From Roseibium sp. Sym1 (lineage in GTDB: Bacteria; Pseudomonadota; Alphaproteobacteria; Rhizobiales; Stappiaceae), in NCBI RefSeq assembly GCF_027359675.1, contig NZ_CP114786.1:3818501-3882500 (forward strand): a stretch of 64,000 nt of DNA. The letters run 5' to 3'. Below are positions 36,424 through 44,771 of this stretch, piece after piece. Below the pieces are notes generated by a model. It saw nothing but the letters and a program-made list of their open reading frames with translations, did not search any database and was not told the origin of the DNA. Made by a program: the position numbers and the translations under genes. Numbering within the stretch: position 1 is the stretch's first letter; each line of letters opens with the position of its first letter.

Positions 36424-36721
36424 GGGGCGGATTGGGGACGCGAGGGGACTGGCTGCTTGCGGGTGTCAGTGCACCTGAGCCGACTTTCTTTGGGACAATT
36501 TCGGCGGTAGTTTTCGGCCCATAGCCGACATTCACACGCTGATGTGATGCTGCGGTGCAGCCCGACGAAGCCACCATTCGTTGCGATTGCTCGTACCAAT
36601 ATCCAACTTGATGACAGTTGCCCTTGCAATTGGAATTAAACTGGCATGACGCATACAAACTCTTAAAACAAATGTGCTTTGCTGATTTTCTTAATTCAGA
36701 GACAAATGATGCTGTTGAGCC
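36424..36721. other. Junction region between lrp and the island
   Basis: The first about 35 bases (GAGGGGC and GGACTGGCTGCTT) resemble the sequence after the lrp fragment at 44748. Beyond about 36460 composition shifts towards AT and no gene is seen. This is the left edge of the accessory island. Confidence 0.5.
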
Positions 36722-37471
36722 ATGTCCAAAATTTTAGCAGTAATATCTTTGATGGCTACCCCATTTGCTATCTTTTTTACTTTTGGCTGGAAAGGTTTAC
36801 TAGTCGCAATTTTGGCTCTCGTTGTGTATGCACTTGTAGATTTTCGACGCTTTAGAAGGGAAGAAAATTGGCGAAAGATCCCGTTAAATCAGGCGCTACG
36901 AAGTTTTGGCCGCTACAATTTTTCTTTGGCAAACACGTTTGGCAGGGAAGTAAAGATAGATCCCGTCACAATAATTCCTGATAGCTTTTCACCGAAAAAA
37001 AAGGATGAAACTCTTTATATCATTTCACAATATGAGGGCCTTCTATCGAAGTTTGAGAGTGCTGTAAAAGAATTTGAACAAAACATGAAGCTTCGAAAAG
37101 GATCCAGTGTATCTGGTGAAGAATTTTTGATATTTATCAAGGAATTAGAAGAGGCTCTTTGCCGTATCAAGGCGGAATATTCGCCAAATTTTTCTTTAGA
37201 ACAGAGTCGCTCTGCTTTTTTCGACGAACTTGTTAGCAAGCTAAATATTGGGGAGGATTTCAGAGGAGACTACCGTTGGGGAGCTCCGCAAAATGTAAAG
37301 AAAGGCAAGCGTTTTTATCTGCAGCAAGGATCGCTCGATTTGCTGTATTTTGAAAGTTCGTCATCGGACAAAATGTGGATCACTGTGGGTGCACAAGAAC
37401 TAGACATTTCAGATTTTTTACCAAGTCGTATCGACGAATGCATTTCAAGAATAAAAGAGATCACCTCTTAA
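36722..37471 (+). CDS. AT-rich hypothetical membrane-anchored protein
   Basis: This 249-residue protein has an N-terminal hydrophobic hairpin of two helices (about 4-22 and 25-42) followed by a long soluble part. A heptad-like helical stretch (YEGLLSKFESAVKEFEQNMK) suggests a coiled coil. No family is recognised. GC is far below the neighbouring metabolic genes, a sign of recent acquisition. It is the first gene of the island. Confidence 0.6.
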   Translation: MSKILAVISLMATPFAIFFTFGWKGLLVAILALVVYALVDFRRFRREENWRKIPLNQALRSFGRYNFSLANTFGREVKIDPVTIIPDSFSPKKKDETLYIISQYEGLLSKFESAVKEFEQNMKLRKGSSVSGEEFLIFIKELEEALCRIKAEYSPNFSLEQSRSAFFDELVSKLNIGEDFRGDYRWGAPQNVKKGKRFYLQQGSLDLLYFESSSSDKMWITVGAQELDISDFLPSRIDECISRIKEITS

Positions 37472-37655
37472 ACGACGTTTGAGGGAGACGCAGCATCGGC
37501 CCTTTCTCGACCTCCACCTGACGAAATGATGCCGCGACGCAACCTGCCGGATCCGCCATTCATTGCATCTGCGAAGACGGTTGGCTGCCAGATGCCGGCA
37601 ATGCGGGCTTTGTTGCCTCTTGCGGGTCCATTCGAATTTGTCTTAGCTGAAGGCT

Positions 37656-38186
37656 ATGCAAATGATGACCACTGCTCAGGCGCAAAACGAACTGGATAGG
37701 CATCTAGCGGGGAGCCGGAAAGCAAGGCACTCGCAGATCGTGTCACATTTGATGAAGAACCTCGCCGAAACCAAGCGACAAAACGCAGAGCTGTGGGAAG
37801 TCGTTGGGCTGTGTCACGATCTCGATGACGATGTGACCAAGAGCAATCGGCAGCTACACGGGATTGTCACCGCAAGGTGGTTAGAAGACAGATTGCCAGA
37901 AGAGGCGCTTGAAGCGATCAAAGCACACGACCACCGAACGGGAATTCAGTCTCATACGGAGCTTGCCGATGCGCTGAAGCTAGCCGACGCACTGGCAATC
38001 GCAGCCGAGGATGCCGGGCGGGAATTTATCGCACAGATCCACACGGACAGCGGCTGGCAAAATCTCTCCGCCCGTTTGGCAAACGACAGACCATATCTGT
38101 GTCCGATCATTGCCGAGCTTGCTGGTCGAATGAACCTTGGCAACTCTGATTTGGTTCGCATGTTCGAAAAGGCACCGCATTTGTGA
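37656..38186 (+). CDS. HD-domain phosphohydrolase-like protein
   Basis: This 176-residue protein shows an HD signature: WEVVGLCHDLDDD (His54-Asp55), preceded by RHSQIVSHLMKNLAE with His31. Downstream IKAHDHRTG and a helical ALKLADALAIAAED complete the usual HD order. It may hydrolyse a nucleotide or phosphorylated metabolite. The start may be the ATG two codons downstream. It sits among unrecognised genes of the island, so a defence or stress role is possible but unproven. Confidence 0.72.
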   Translation: MQMMTTAQAQNELDRHLAGSRKARHSQIVSHLMKNLAETKRQNAELWEVVGLCHDLDDDVTKSNRQLHGIVTARWLEDRLPEEALEAIKAHDHRTGIQSHTELADALKLADALAIAAEDAGREFIAQIHTDSGWQNLSARLANDRPYLCPIIAELAGRMNLGNSDLVRMFEKAPHL

Positions 38187-38530
38187 ACGGTCAATGAGCT
38201 CTAAGCGGCCTTGACGCGGTACGGCGCTCCAGTCCTGACTTGGCTGGTGCCTGGTCGTCATAAACGGCCCAATGTTGCCCTTGGTGCTTGGTGCAACAAA
38301 TCACAGCATCGCGCCTGCGCGCTGCACAAATTGAAGCTTTAGATGATCCAGTCAAAAACGAGAGAAAACTCTGGGCAATTTTTGTCGTGAGTTTGTGGCG
38401 CATGGGTTCAACGGATGCCCCATTCCCTCGTCTGCCAGAACGTCACTCGGCCATTCAGAATATTGACACAAATTGAGAGTTGCAGGATCTTTGTTCTACT
38501 TTTAATTGCGTATTTTTAGGAGACGCGCCC
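38187..38530. other. Intergenic stretch in the island
   Basis: No gene is convincing; a 62-codon frame at 38288-38476 lacks a ribosome site and family. A TTGACA at about 38463, in an AT-rich stretch, could be a promoter -35 element for the 38531 gene pair. Confidence 0.4.
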
Positions 38531-38860
38531 ATGGCCGACGAATTCAAGGTCAAATCCATTGACCTCGACAAAGTCGCTGAAACCTTCCGGTTCCCCAAGC
38601 TTGAGCCGGACACCGACTACTCAACTGATCTCTTGCTAGAGGCCATCACAGCGGTCATCAAACGCTCGTCAGGCGGGGCGGTGACAGTGGCTGTCGCACA
38701 AGCGGTAATGGGGCTGGCAAGCGTGATGATGCAAAGCGGGATGATGTGTGACGACAGCGACACCGATCCGCCCAGCCCCATGGAACCGCGCTATCGCGAC
38801 GGCAAGGTGGTCTTCCGCTGCAAGCATACACCCGCGCACGAATTCGAAATCGACGTCTGA
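38531..38860 (+). CDS. Hypothetical small acidic protein
   Basis: I chose the ATG at 38531, preceded by TAGGAGA; upstream in-frame codons are less likely. The 109 residues start MADEFKVKSIDLDKVAETFR and include a hydrophobic AVTVAVAQAVMGLASVMMQ. The protein ends in KHTPAHEFEIDV. It is followed eight bases later by a membrane protein gene, likely a two-gene operon. No family recognised. Confidence 0.6.
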   Translation: MADEFKVKSIDLDKVAETFRFPKLEPDTDYSTDLLLEAITAVIKRSSGGAVTVAVAQAVMGLASVMMQSGMMCDDSDTDPPSPMEPRYRDGKVVFRCKHTPAHEFEIDV

Positions 38861-38868
38861 GGCCCGCC

Positions 38869-39468
38869 ATGAAAGCCCTTGCGGAATCTGTTCCGGTTTT
38901 TCTCGGCGTCGTGCTTGGCCTCGGGTTGTTGTTCTCAAGCCTCAGCGGCGGCGCAATCTTTGCGATTTGTCTGGTTCTAGGCCTTCTTGGCTGGGGGTGT
39001 TCAACGGCAGCTGAAGTCCAGTTGAAAGAGAACCCGGTTCTTGCGGTGCAGATCTGGCAGGGGGAGGTCATGTTTCCCGTTGGCCTGATTGCCCTGACCA
39101 CGGCGCTGTCCACATGGCTGGGGCTCAATCTGAAAGAGCTAATCGACAAGCTGCCGGTCTGGATGCTGTCGCAAGAAGAAGTGACAGACGAGTTCAAAAC
39201 CTTTTCTAAGGTTCTGACGGGGGCGATCAACACACTGATCGCGGCGCTTTGGCTTGACAACTCCAAGGATGCCGACAGCAAGCTCTGGCCCGCCGGTCAG
39301 ATCAAACAGGCCTTTGAGCACGCCTTCCGTGCGGATGTGAACCGGCTCAAAACCGAAAAGAAACCGTTTCATGACCTCGAAGATGCTATCACTGGCAATC
39401 CGGACGAGTGGCGGTTTCGCGAAGCTGTGAAACGGGCGCAAATCGTTGTCAAAGAGAGGTCAAATTAG
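38869..39468 (+). CDS. Hypothetical membrane protein, partner of 38531 gene
   Basis: This 199-residue protein has three hydrophobic segments within residues 5-85, then a soluble C-terminal half with charged helices (LKTEKKPFHDLEDAI). It lies eight bases after the small acidic protein. No domain is recognised. It belongs to the accessory island. Confidence 0.6.
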   Translation: MKALAESVPVFLGVVLGLGLLFSSLSGGAIFAICLVLGLLGWGCSTAAEVQLKENPVLAVQIWQGEVMFPVGLIALTTALSTWLGLNLKELIDKLPVWMLSQEEVTDEFKTFSKVLTGAINTLIAALWLDNSKDADSKLWPAGQIKQAFEHAFRADVNRLKTEKKPFHDLEDAITGNPDEWRFREAVKRAQIVVKERSN

Positions 39469-39650
39469 ATCGCAGTGACCAACAGTGAGCCGATCCGGAT
39501 GATTGCGATCCCGTTGCAAGTAATCTGATTTCATTCGCAATTAATGTGAGTTTACCAACCCGGGTAGATGCACTTAGTTCGAGCGAAAATCCGGGATGAT
39601 TGCAATCCGAGCCGCGGATAAATGCAATTCGCTACATTTTACGCTAAACG

Positions 39651-40382
39651 ATGAACACTCAACCGCCTCCTCCCGAATGGGGAAACGATCCCCTCACGCA
39701 GTACCTCGACGCTGCTCGCCGGAACCAGTTCGCCACGTTCGCTAATCGGCGGCCTGTGGTCAGAGATCTAATCGACATCGACGGCATGTTCCGCAAGCTA
39801 CTGAACGGGGGAATCGACCCCAAGCCGCTCTTGCCGATGGGGTTTCTACTGCGAGCGCACTCCGCATACCTGACCGCTGTGGGTGCGGTCATGGCAGGGC
39901 AGCTACACGAGCTGCAGCCGCTGCTCCGAGCCTGTCTTGAGCAGGCAGGGTACGGACATTTCATCGGCAACGACCAAGCCCGGTGGGAGCGGTGGATGGA
40001 CCGCCACGAACCGCGCAGTCGCAGCCAGCAGGACAAGTGGAAGAAGGAATTCACGCATGGCGCCGTGTCCCGTCACCTAACGGCAGCCGATGCTACACTG
40101 GGCGGCACATACACGCAGCTCTACGACCAGACGATTGACTATGGAGGGCATCCCAACGAGCGGGGCGCGTCCATGAGTTCCGACATCGTTGACCTGCCTA
40201 ACGGTGGGAAGCAGTGGCTCGCGATATATCTGCATGACAATCAACTGCTTCTGGACTTCAGCCTGAAAATGACCGCACAGGTTGGTCTCTGCGTGCTGCG
40301 CATTGCAGAGGTGATCTATCCGACGCGGGTACAGGCGTTGGGCACCTCATTCAGGTTAGACGATATGTGTAAGAGGTACTGA
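39651..40382 (+). CDS. Hypothetical protein, HEPN/DUF5677-like pattern
   Basis: This 243-residue soluble protein contains LLRAHSAYLTAVGAVMAGQL followed by HELQPLLRACLEQAGYGHFI. That 'LLRxxLE' helical pattern is reminiscent of DUF5677/HEPN-like proteins. The resemblance is weak and I see no RxxxxH nuclease motif that would settle it. It closes the island before the serA remnant. The 180 bp before it are AT-rich and gene-free. Confidence 0.5.
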   Translation: MNTQPPPPEWGNDPLTQYLDAARRNQFATFANRRPVVRDLIDIDGMFRKLLNGGIDPKPLLPMGFLLRAHSAYLTAVGAVMAGQLHELQPLLRACLEQAGYGHFIGNDQARWERWMDRHEPRSRSQQDKWKKEFTHGAVSRHLTAADATLGGTYTQLYDQTIDYGGHPNERGASMSSDIVDLPNGGKQWLAIYLHDNQLLLDFSLKMTAQVGLCVLRIAEVIYPTRVQALGTSFRLDDMCKRY

Positions 40383-40739
40383 GACGGACGTGATGGCCAA
40401 CACTCGAGGCTATGGCGTCAGGCAGAGCGCAGTATGATTGGAAGGGTGTTTTGGTCTACGAATGGCTGCTTTTGCCCTGCTGAGGCATACCCCGAGCACT
40501 TGCAGCGAATTCACACTTCCCGCCCTTTCATGACCTTCGCACGTCGTGCAACGAACGGCAGCTTTGCAGATTGGGCCAAAATCCTACGAACGACAGCCTC
40601 GGCGACGAATGCAACCACTGGCCTTGTCGCACTTCGAGGCGGGTTCGCAAGCCAATCGGGCTGGTGATCCCGATTGCGGGACACAAAAGCCCCGGCGTCT
40701 CCACCGGGTTTTTTCAATTCAGCAAAAAGCTTCGTTCCC
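40383..40739. other. Gene-free stretch with hairpins before the serA remnant
   Basis: This region holds a hairpin CAATCGGG...CCCGATTG near 40653-40676 and a second, terminator-like hairpin (separate entry). A 78-codon frame at 40434 shows no ribosome site or family and is probably not a gene. Confidence 0.4.
40690..40714 (+). terminator. Intrinsic terminator-like hairpin
   Basis: CCCGGCG and CACCGGG pair with one mismatch around TCTC and are followed by TTTTTT. It would stop rightward transcription from the island. On the minus strand the flanking AAAAGC/GCTTTT resembles the hairpin after intact serA. Confidence 0.55.
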
Positions 40740-40980
40740 TCACACCCGGTTGAGCAAACGTGCCCTTAATGGTGTTCGGCAAGGCCCGGGTCTCCCTCAG
40801 GATGCTGACCGGGTCCTCGTTGCGGCTGTCGACGTCGAGCACCACAAAGCCGACGTCATGGTGGGACTGCAGTTCCGGACGAAGATGTCGAGCTTGTGCC
40901 GGGGGAAGAGGTCGTTCAGCGTGCGCATGGCGCCGCGTTCGTTTTGGTGGACCTGGATGAAACGGGGCCTGTCCGTGCCC
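40740..40980 (-). pseudogene. Truncated, frameshifted copy of the serA 3' end
   Basis: About 240 bases align with the last part of serA at 46832-47072. Shared stretches include TCACACCCGGTT, GGATGCTGACCGGGTCCTCG, CAGGTCGTTCAGCGTGCGCATGGCG in near-identical form, and GTGGACCTGGATGAA. It encodes the end of the ACT domain. A one-base difference near the CTGCAG/CTGCATG stretch shifts the frame, so a translation matches SerA (FIQVH, GAMRTLNDLF) only in part. No upstream part of the gene is present. It is a dead fragment on the same strand as serA. Confidence 0.8.
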
Positions 40981-41016
40981 GTTCCCTGATCAGATTGCCT
41001 GAAACACCATGATCGA

Positions 41017-41478
41017 TCAGGACAGGTCACCCTGAGCGTCCGGTTCTCCGACCTCGATGATGTGGCCGTCGGGATCGCGGAACCGGAAGACACGGCCTCC
41101 CCAGGGTTCGCGGCGCAGCGGATGGATGAGGTCGACCCTGTCCCGGAGGCGGGCAAAAGCCGCGTCCAGGCTGTCTTCGTCCTCCACTTCAAAATAGAGA
41201 ACCAGATTGTTCCTTCCGAAGCCTGTGGGCCCCGGTTCTTGTTCGGCGTGGCGCCTAGTGTTGTCTGCCGCCGCGGCCCCGTACGTTGCCGCGAGGAGGG
41301 AGGTTCCCTCATGCAGGGCGAAACCGCCGGCGAAAAGGACGAAGTTGCCGTGATCGGCAATGATCTCAAGTCCGAGCATGTCGCGGTAGAAGTGCCTGGA
41401 CCGCTCCATGTCGGTGACAAACGGCAGGGGGTTCACGAAGCGCATCTTGCCGCTGGATGCCTTTCCGGGGTCACTCAT
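41017..41478 (-). CDS. VOC (glyoxalase/bleomycin-resistance) family protein
   Basis: From ATG 41478 the product has 153 residues. It contains the VOC pattern RFVNPLPFVTDMERSRHFYR, LGLEIIADHGNFVLFAGGF, and FRDPDGHIIEVGEP at the C terminus, the usual metal-site end. The start overlaps the LysR stop by ATGA, so it is coupled to that gene. It could be a small-molecule isomerase, dioxygenase or resistance protein; specificity unknown. It lies 36 bases from the serA remnant. Confidence 0.85.
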   Translation of the reverse strand: MSDPGKASSGKMRFVNPLPFVTDMERSRHFYRDMLGLEIIADHGNFVLFAGGFALHEGTSLLAATYGAAAADNTRRHAEQEPGPTGFGRNNLVLYFEVEDEDSLDAAFARLRDRVDLIHPLRREPWGGRVFRFRDPDGHIIEVGEPDAQGDLS

Positions 41479-42368
41479 GACGCAGGCTCGCGTGCCTGGT
41501 CTGTTGCCTGCGTGACATGGTCGACAAAGTGGAGCAGCAGCGGATTGCTGTCCCTTGTCCGCCAGCACAGGCCCACCGGCCAATGCGACGCGGGGCCATC
41601 CAGCTTCTTTCGATCCGTCCGGCCCCCGAGAGCCGCCGCTCCGTGCCAGGGAAGCATGGCTGCTCCCAGCCCGGCGGCGACGACGGAATGCACGGTCAGG
41701 ATGTCGTCGGCCTGCTGAATGATCCGCGGCTTGAAGCCGTTGTGCCCGCACCAGAGACCGATCTGCGCGTCGAGGCCCGGTCCGCGCGGGGACGACAGTT
41801 TCACAAAGCCGAGGTCGTTCAATTCAAACAGCCGGTCTTGCGGGGGGATGGTGGTGCCGGGGGGAACGACGAGCGCCAGGTGTTCCGTCAGAACAGGCAC
41901 AAACGACAGGTCGTCCGTATTTTCCGGTGCCCTGCAGAAACCGAGATCGAGACGGCCGGCAAGGATGCGTTGATGCTGCGTGGTCGACGACATGTCGTTC
42001 AGCGTGATCTGGCAATCGGGAACCGCCTGCCGGAAACGGGTGATCAGGCGAGGCGCGGTCGCGAGGGTCGAGATGCCGAAGGCAATGGTGAGGTGACCTG
42101 TACGGCCCGCCATGGCAGCGCGCATCTTTGCGCCAAGTTCATCGCCGTGCCTGAGAAAGGGGCGTGCTTCCTTCAGGAGCAGCTCGCCCAGCGAAGTGAG
42201 GCAGGCACCGTGCCGCCCACGTTCGAAGACGGCCCCGCCGACGCTGTCTTCCAGAGCCTTGATCTGCTTGGAAAGCGTCGACTGCGTGACATGCAGTTTC
42301 TCCGCCGCCCGGCCGTAGTGACCGGTTTCGGCGAGTTCGACGAACGCGTGCAGCAGTTTCACTTCCAT
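41475..42368 (-). CDS. LysR-family transcriptional regulator
   Basis: This 297-residue protein has the LysR HTH (LHAFVELAETGHYGRAAEKL, then VTQSTLSKQIKALED) and a substrate-binding domain with LTIAFGISTLATAP. It diverges from the nitrilase gene at 42454 and overlaps the VOC gene by four bases. That makes it the probable controller of both. An AT-rich dyad-like region lies in the 85-bp gap. Confidence 0.9.
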   Translation of the reverse strand: MEVKLLHAFVELAETGHYGRAAEKLHVTQSTLSKQIKALEDSVGGAVFERGRHGACLTSLGELLLKEARPFLRHGDELGAKMRAAMAGRTGHLTIAFGISTLATAPRLITRFRQAVPDCQITLNDMSSTTQHQRILAGRLDLGFCRAPENTDDLSFVPVLTEHLALVVPPGTTIPPQDRLFELNDLGFVKLSSPRGPGLDAQIGLWCGHNGFKPRIIQQADDILTVHSVVAAGLGAAMLPWHGAAALGGRTDRKKLDGPASHWPVGLCWRTRDSNPLLLHFVDHVTQATDQAREPAS

Positions 42369-42453
42369 TCCAAAATCGACTTTTTATCGTAGAAAATTTC
42401 ATTTTACGAAAGAATTGCCGGCTGTCAATCTGACCTGGAACCATAGGAGCAGA

Positions 42454-43419
42454 ATGATGACGTTGAGGGTTTCTTCCGTACAGTTTCAGCATCGGGCGGG
42501 CGACAAGGCCTATAATCTGGAGCGAATTGATCAACTTTCGCGCTCGGCCGCCCGGGCCGGCAGCCGGCTTGTCGCCTTTCCGGAAATGTGCATTTGCGGC
42601 TATTGGCATGTCCCGAAACTCGATGAAGGGGCATTGCGCCTGCTCGCGGAACCGCTGGCAGGCCCGGCGATCTCGTTTGTCGCGCGATTGGCCCGGGAGC
42701 TCGGCATGGCGATCGGCGCCGGGTTTCTGGAACTCGGCGACGACAGCGGGCTCTACAATTCCTATGCGGTCTGCATGCCCGATGGCCGGATCCACCGGCA
42801 CCGTAAACTGCATGCCTGGGAACATCGCCTCATGTCGAGCGGTGACACCTATACGGTCTTCGACACACCCTGGGGCATCCGGGCGGGCATCCTGATCTGC
42901 TGGGACAACAACATCATCGAAAATGCCCGCGCGACCGCGTTGCTGGGCGCGGAGATGCTGATCGCCCCTCACCAGGCAGGTGGCGGGCAGTCCGCGAGCC
43001 CGCATGCCATGAAACGCATTCCCGTCGAAAAATGGATACGGCGTCTTGAAGATCCCGAAGCGATGGAAGCGGAGATCCGGGGACCCAACGGCCGGGAATG
43101 GTTCATGAGGTGGTTGCCGTCGCGGGCTCACGACAACGGCATGTTTCTGGTCTTCAGCAACGGCATCGGCCAGGACGAAGACGAGGTTCGGACCGGCAAC
43201 GCCATGATCCTCGACCCTTACGGACGGATTGTGGCCGAGACCTGGGAGGCGGCCGACGCCATCGTGACCGCCGATCTGGACCTCGATTTGCTCAACAAGT
43301 GCACGGGGCAGCGCTGGCTGCGTGGACGGCGGCCGGAACTCTACGGTGCCTTGACCGAGCCGAACCCGAACGGCCTTTCGGCGATGGACGCGCGCTTCTC
43401 CGAAGCGCCGACACGCTAG
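42454..43419 (+). CDS. Carbon-nitrogen hydrolase (nitrilase superfamily)
   Basis: From ATG 42454, preceded by TAGGAGC, the protein has 321 residues. The catalytic Glu-Lys-Cys triad is visible: Glu44 (AFPEM), Lys118 (HRKLHAWE) and Cys149 (GILICWDNN). It hydrolyses a nitrile or amide C-N bond; nitrilase, amidase or N-carbamoylase activity cannot be separated by eye. It diverges from a LysR gene. Its stop codon TAG is formed at the left boundary of a MITE-like element, so the original C terminus may have been altered by that insertion. Confidence 0.87.
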   Translation: MMTLRVSSVQFQHRAGDKAYNLERIDQLSRSAARAGSRLVAFPEMCICGYWHVPKLDEGALRLLAEPLAGPAISFVARLARELGMAIGAGFLELGDDSGLYNSYAVCMPDGRIHRHRKLHAWEHRLMSSGDTYTVFDTPWGIRAGILICWDNNIIENARATALLGAEMLIAPHQAGGGQSASPHAMKRIPVEKWIRRLEDPEAMEAEIRGPNGREWFMRWLPSRAHDNGMFLVFSNGIGQDEDEVRTGNAMILDPYGRIVAETWEAADAIVTADLDLDLLNKCTGQRWLRGRRPELYGALTEPNPNGLSAMDARFSEAPTR

Positions 43420-43687
43420 GCTGTAGTGACAAATTCCCGATTGGCAGCGCCGCCCGAAAATCGGGTCATTTCAAGGAGCATGGAGGACGGACATGCGGGG
43501 TATATCCGACGACATGCGACGCAGAAATGACGCAATTTTCGGACGGCCCCTTCGGGGTTGGTTCAGGATCGTCCCTGAAGGCGTTGGAAATGCTCGAAAG
43601 TGCGCTGCACTTCCTTGCGCTTTCCGCCTGTTCAGGAACGATCCTGACCCCAACGATGCCAGTCGTTAACTTCTCACTACAGCCTAG
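43416..43687. mobile_element. MITE-like element with CTAG ends
   Basis: CTAGGCTGTAGTGA at 43416 and TCACTACAGCCTAG at 43674 are perfect 14-bp inverted repeats, and similarity continues inwards with interruptions. A large internal hairpin lies between, with arms GGTTCAGGATCG and CGATCCTGA around 43561 and 43639. No protein is encoded across the 272 bp. It starts in the stop codon of the nitrilase gene and fills the gap to glk. CTAG at both ends may be the duplicated target. Confidence 0.65.
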
Positions 43688-43704
43688 AAAAGCCAGTCAT
43701 CGAC

Positions 43705-44691
43705 ATGATCCTTGCAGGGGACATCGGCGCTACGAAGGTCCATCTCGGCTTGTACCGGGAAAGCGACGGCGGGCTGCGGGCGGTACGTGACGCCCGTTTC
43801 GCGGTCAGGGAGTATGACGGGCTAACCCAGGTGGTCCGCCGGTTTCTCGGGGGAGCCACGGTTTCAGGCGCCTGGTTCGGCGTGCCGGGGCCGGTCAGCG
43901 AAGGCCGGGCCCGGATGGCGAACCTGGCGTGGCCGGTCGACGGACGTGCTCTTCAAGAAGAGCTTGGTCTTCGGAAGGTCGGCATCGTCAATGATCTTGA
44001 GGCGGCCGGCCACGGCCTTTGCAAACTGATGGCCGGCCAGTTGGTCACGCTCAACGGGGGCGAAAGCCGCCCCCATGGCGCCGTGGCCCTGATCGCGGCG
44101 GGAACCGGACTGGGAGAAAGCTTCCTGACCTTTGACGGCACGGCGCATGTGCCGCATCCCTCGGAAGGCAGTCATGCGGACTTTGCGCCCCGCAACGATG
44201 ACGAAATCGACTTGCTGCGCTACCTGAGGCGCAAGTATGGCGGCCGTGTCAGTGTCGAGCGAGTTGTCAGCGGCCTGGGCCTTGCGAATATCTACGCATT
44301 CTTGCGGGACGAGCGGCGCATGGAGGAACCCGGCTGGCTCTCGGACGAACTGGCCGCCTCCGAGGATCGCAATGCCGTCATAACAGCTGCGGCGAACGCG
44401 GGAAGAAACGCCCTTTGTGAGAAGACCCTGGAGATGTTCGTGTCGGCCCTGGGGGCCGAAGCCGGTAATCTCGGGTTGAAGACCTTGTCGACCGGAGGGC
44501 TCTACATCGGTGGCGGAATTGCGCCCCATATTGCAGAATTGCTGAAAGAGGGGCACTTCCTGCACGCGTTCACCGACAAGGGACGGCTGAGCCACCTGCT
44601 CATGGACATGCCGGTCCATATCATAACGGACAGCGACGCCGCCCTGCTGGGCGTTGCGGCCTGTGCGGAGGCCAAATGCGGTGACCGTTAG
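43705..44691 (+). CDS. glk: Glucokinase
   Basis: This 328-residue protein opens MILAGDIGATKVHLGLY, the ATP phosphate motif of bacterial glucokinases. It continues with a conserved NDLEAAGHGL, the IAAGTGLGESFL motif, and a C-terminal GGLYIGGGIAPHI. It phosphorylates glucose to glucose-6-phosphate in the cytoplasm. The gene lies between the MITE-like element and the lrp fragment, so the locus has been rearranged although the gene looks intact. Confidence 0.92.
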   Translation: MILAGDIGATKVHLGLYRESDGGLRAVRDARFAVREYDGLTQVVRRFLGGATVSGAWFGVPGPVSEGRARMANLAWPVDGRALQEELGLRKVGIVNDLEAAGHGLCKLMAGQLVTLNGGESRPHGAVALIAAGTGLGESFLTFDGTAHVPHPSEGSHADFAPRNDDEIDLLRYLRRKYGGRVSVERVVSGLGLANIYAFLRDERRMEEPGWLSDELAASEDRNAVITAAANAGRNALCEKTLEMFVSALGAEAGNLGLKTLSTGGLYIGGGIAPHIAELLKEGHFLHAFTDKGRLSHLLMDMPVHIITDSDAALLGVAACAEAKCGDR

Positions 44692-44699
44692 GTACTGAA

Positions 44700-44747
44700 G
44701 TGACGGAGACACAGAGCCGTATCAGGTGCGCGCCGGCGGGGCGGTGA
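44700..44747 (+). pseudogene. Fragment of the lrp 3' end
   Basis: Forty-eight bases translate as VTETQSRIRCAPAGR-stop and align codon for codon with VAETQSHIRLSSAGR-stop at the end of the Lrp gene (36376-36423). Similarity continues past the stop with GAGGGGC and GGACTGGC(C/T)GCTT. The rest of the gene is absent. It starts eight bases after the glk stop and marks the right boundary of the inserted cassette. Confidence 0.75.
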
Positions 44748-44771
44748 GGGGCTGGAAGCGGACTGGCCGCT

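Noticed and set aside
38288..38476. 62-codon frame in the island
   Set aside because: No ribosome site, no family, biased composition; probably noncoding.
40434..40667. 78-codon frame before the serA remnant
   Set aside because: No start signal and no protein-like motif.
40797..41420. 207-codon minus-strand frame spanning VOC gene and serA remnant
   Set aside because: Only its end matches SerA and then shifts frame; the real VOC gene is in another frame. Recorded as a pseudogene instead.
36424..44747. Prophage or integrative element
   Set aside because: No integrase, structural or conjugation genes; the duplicated lrp/serA ends explain the boundaries better.
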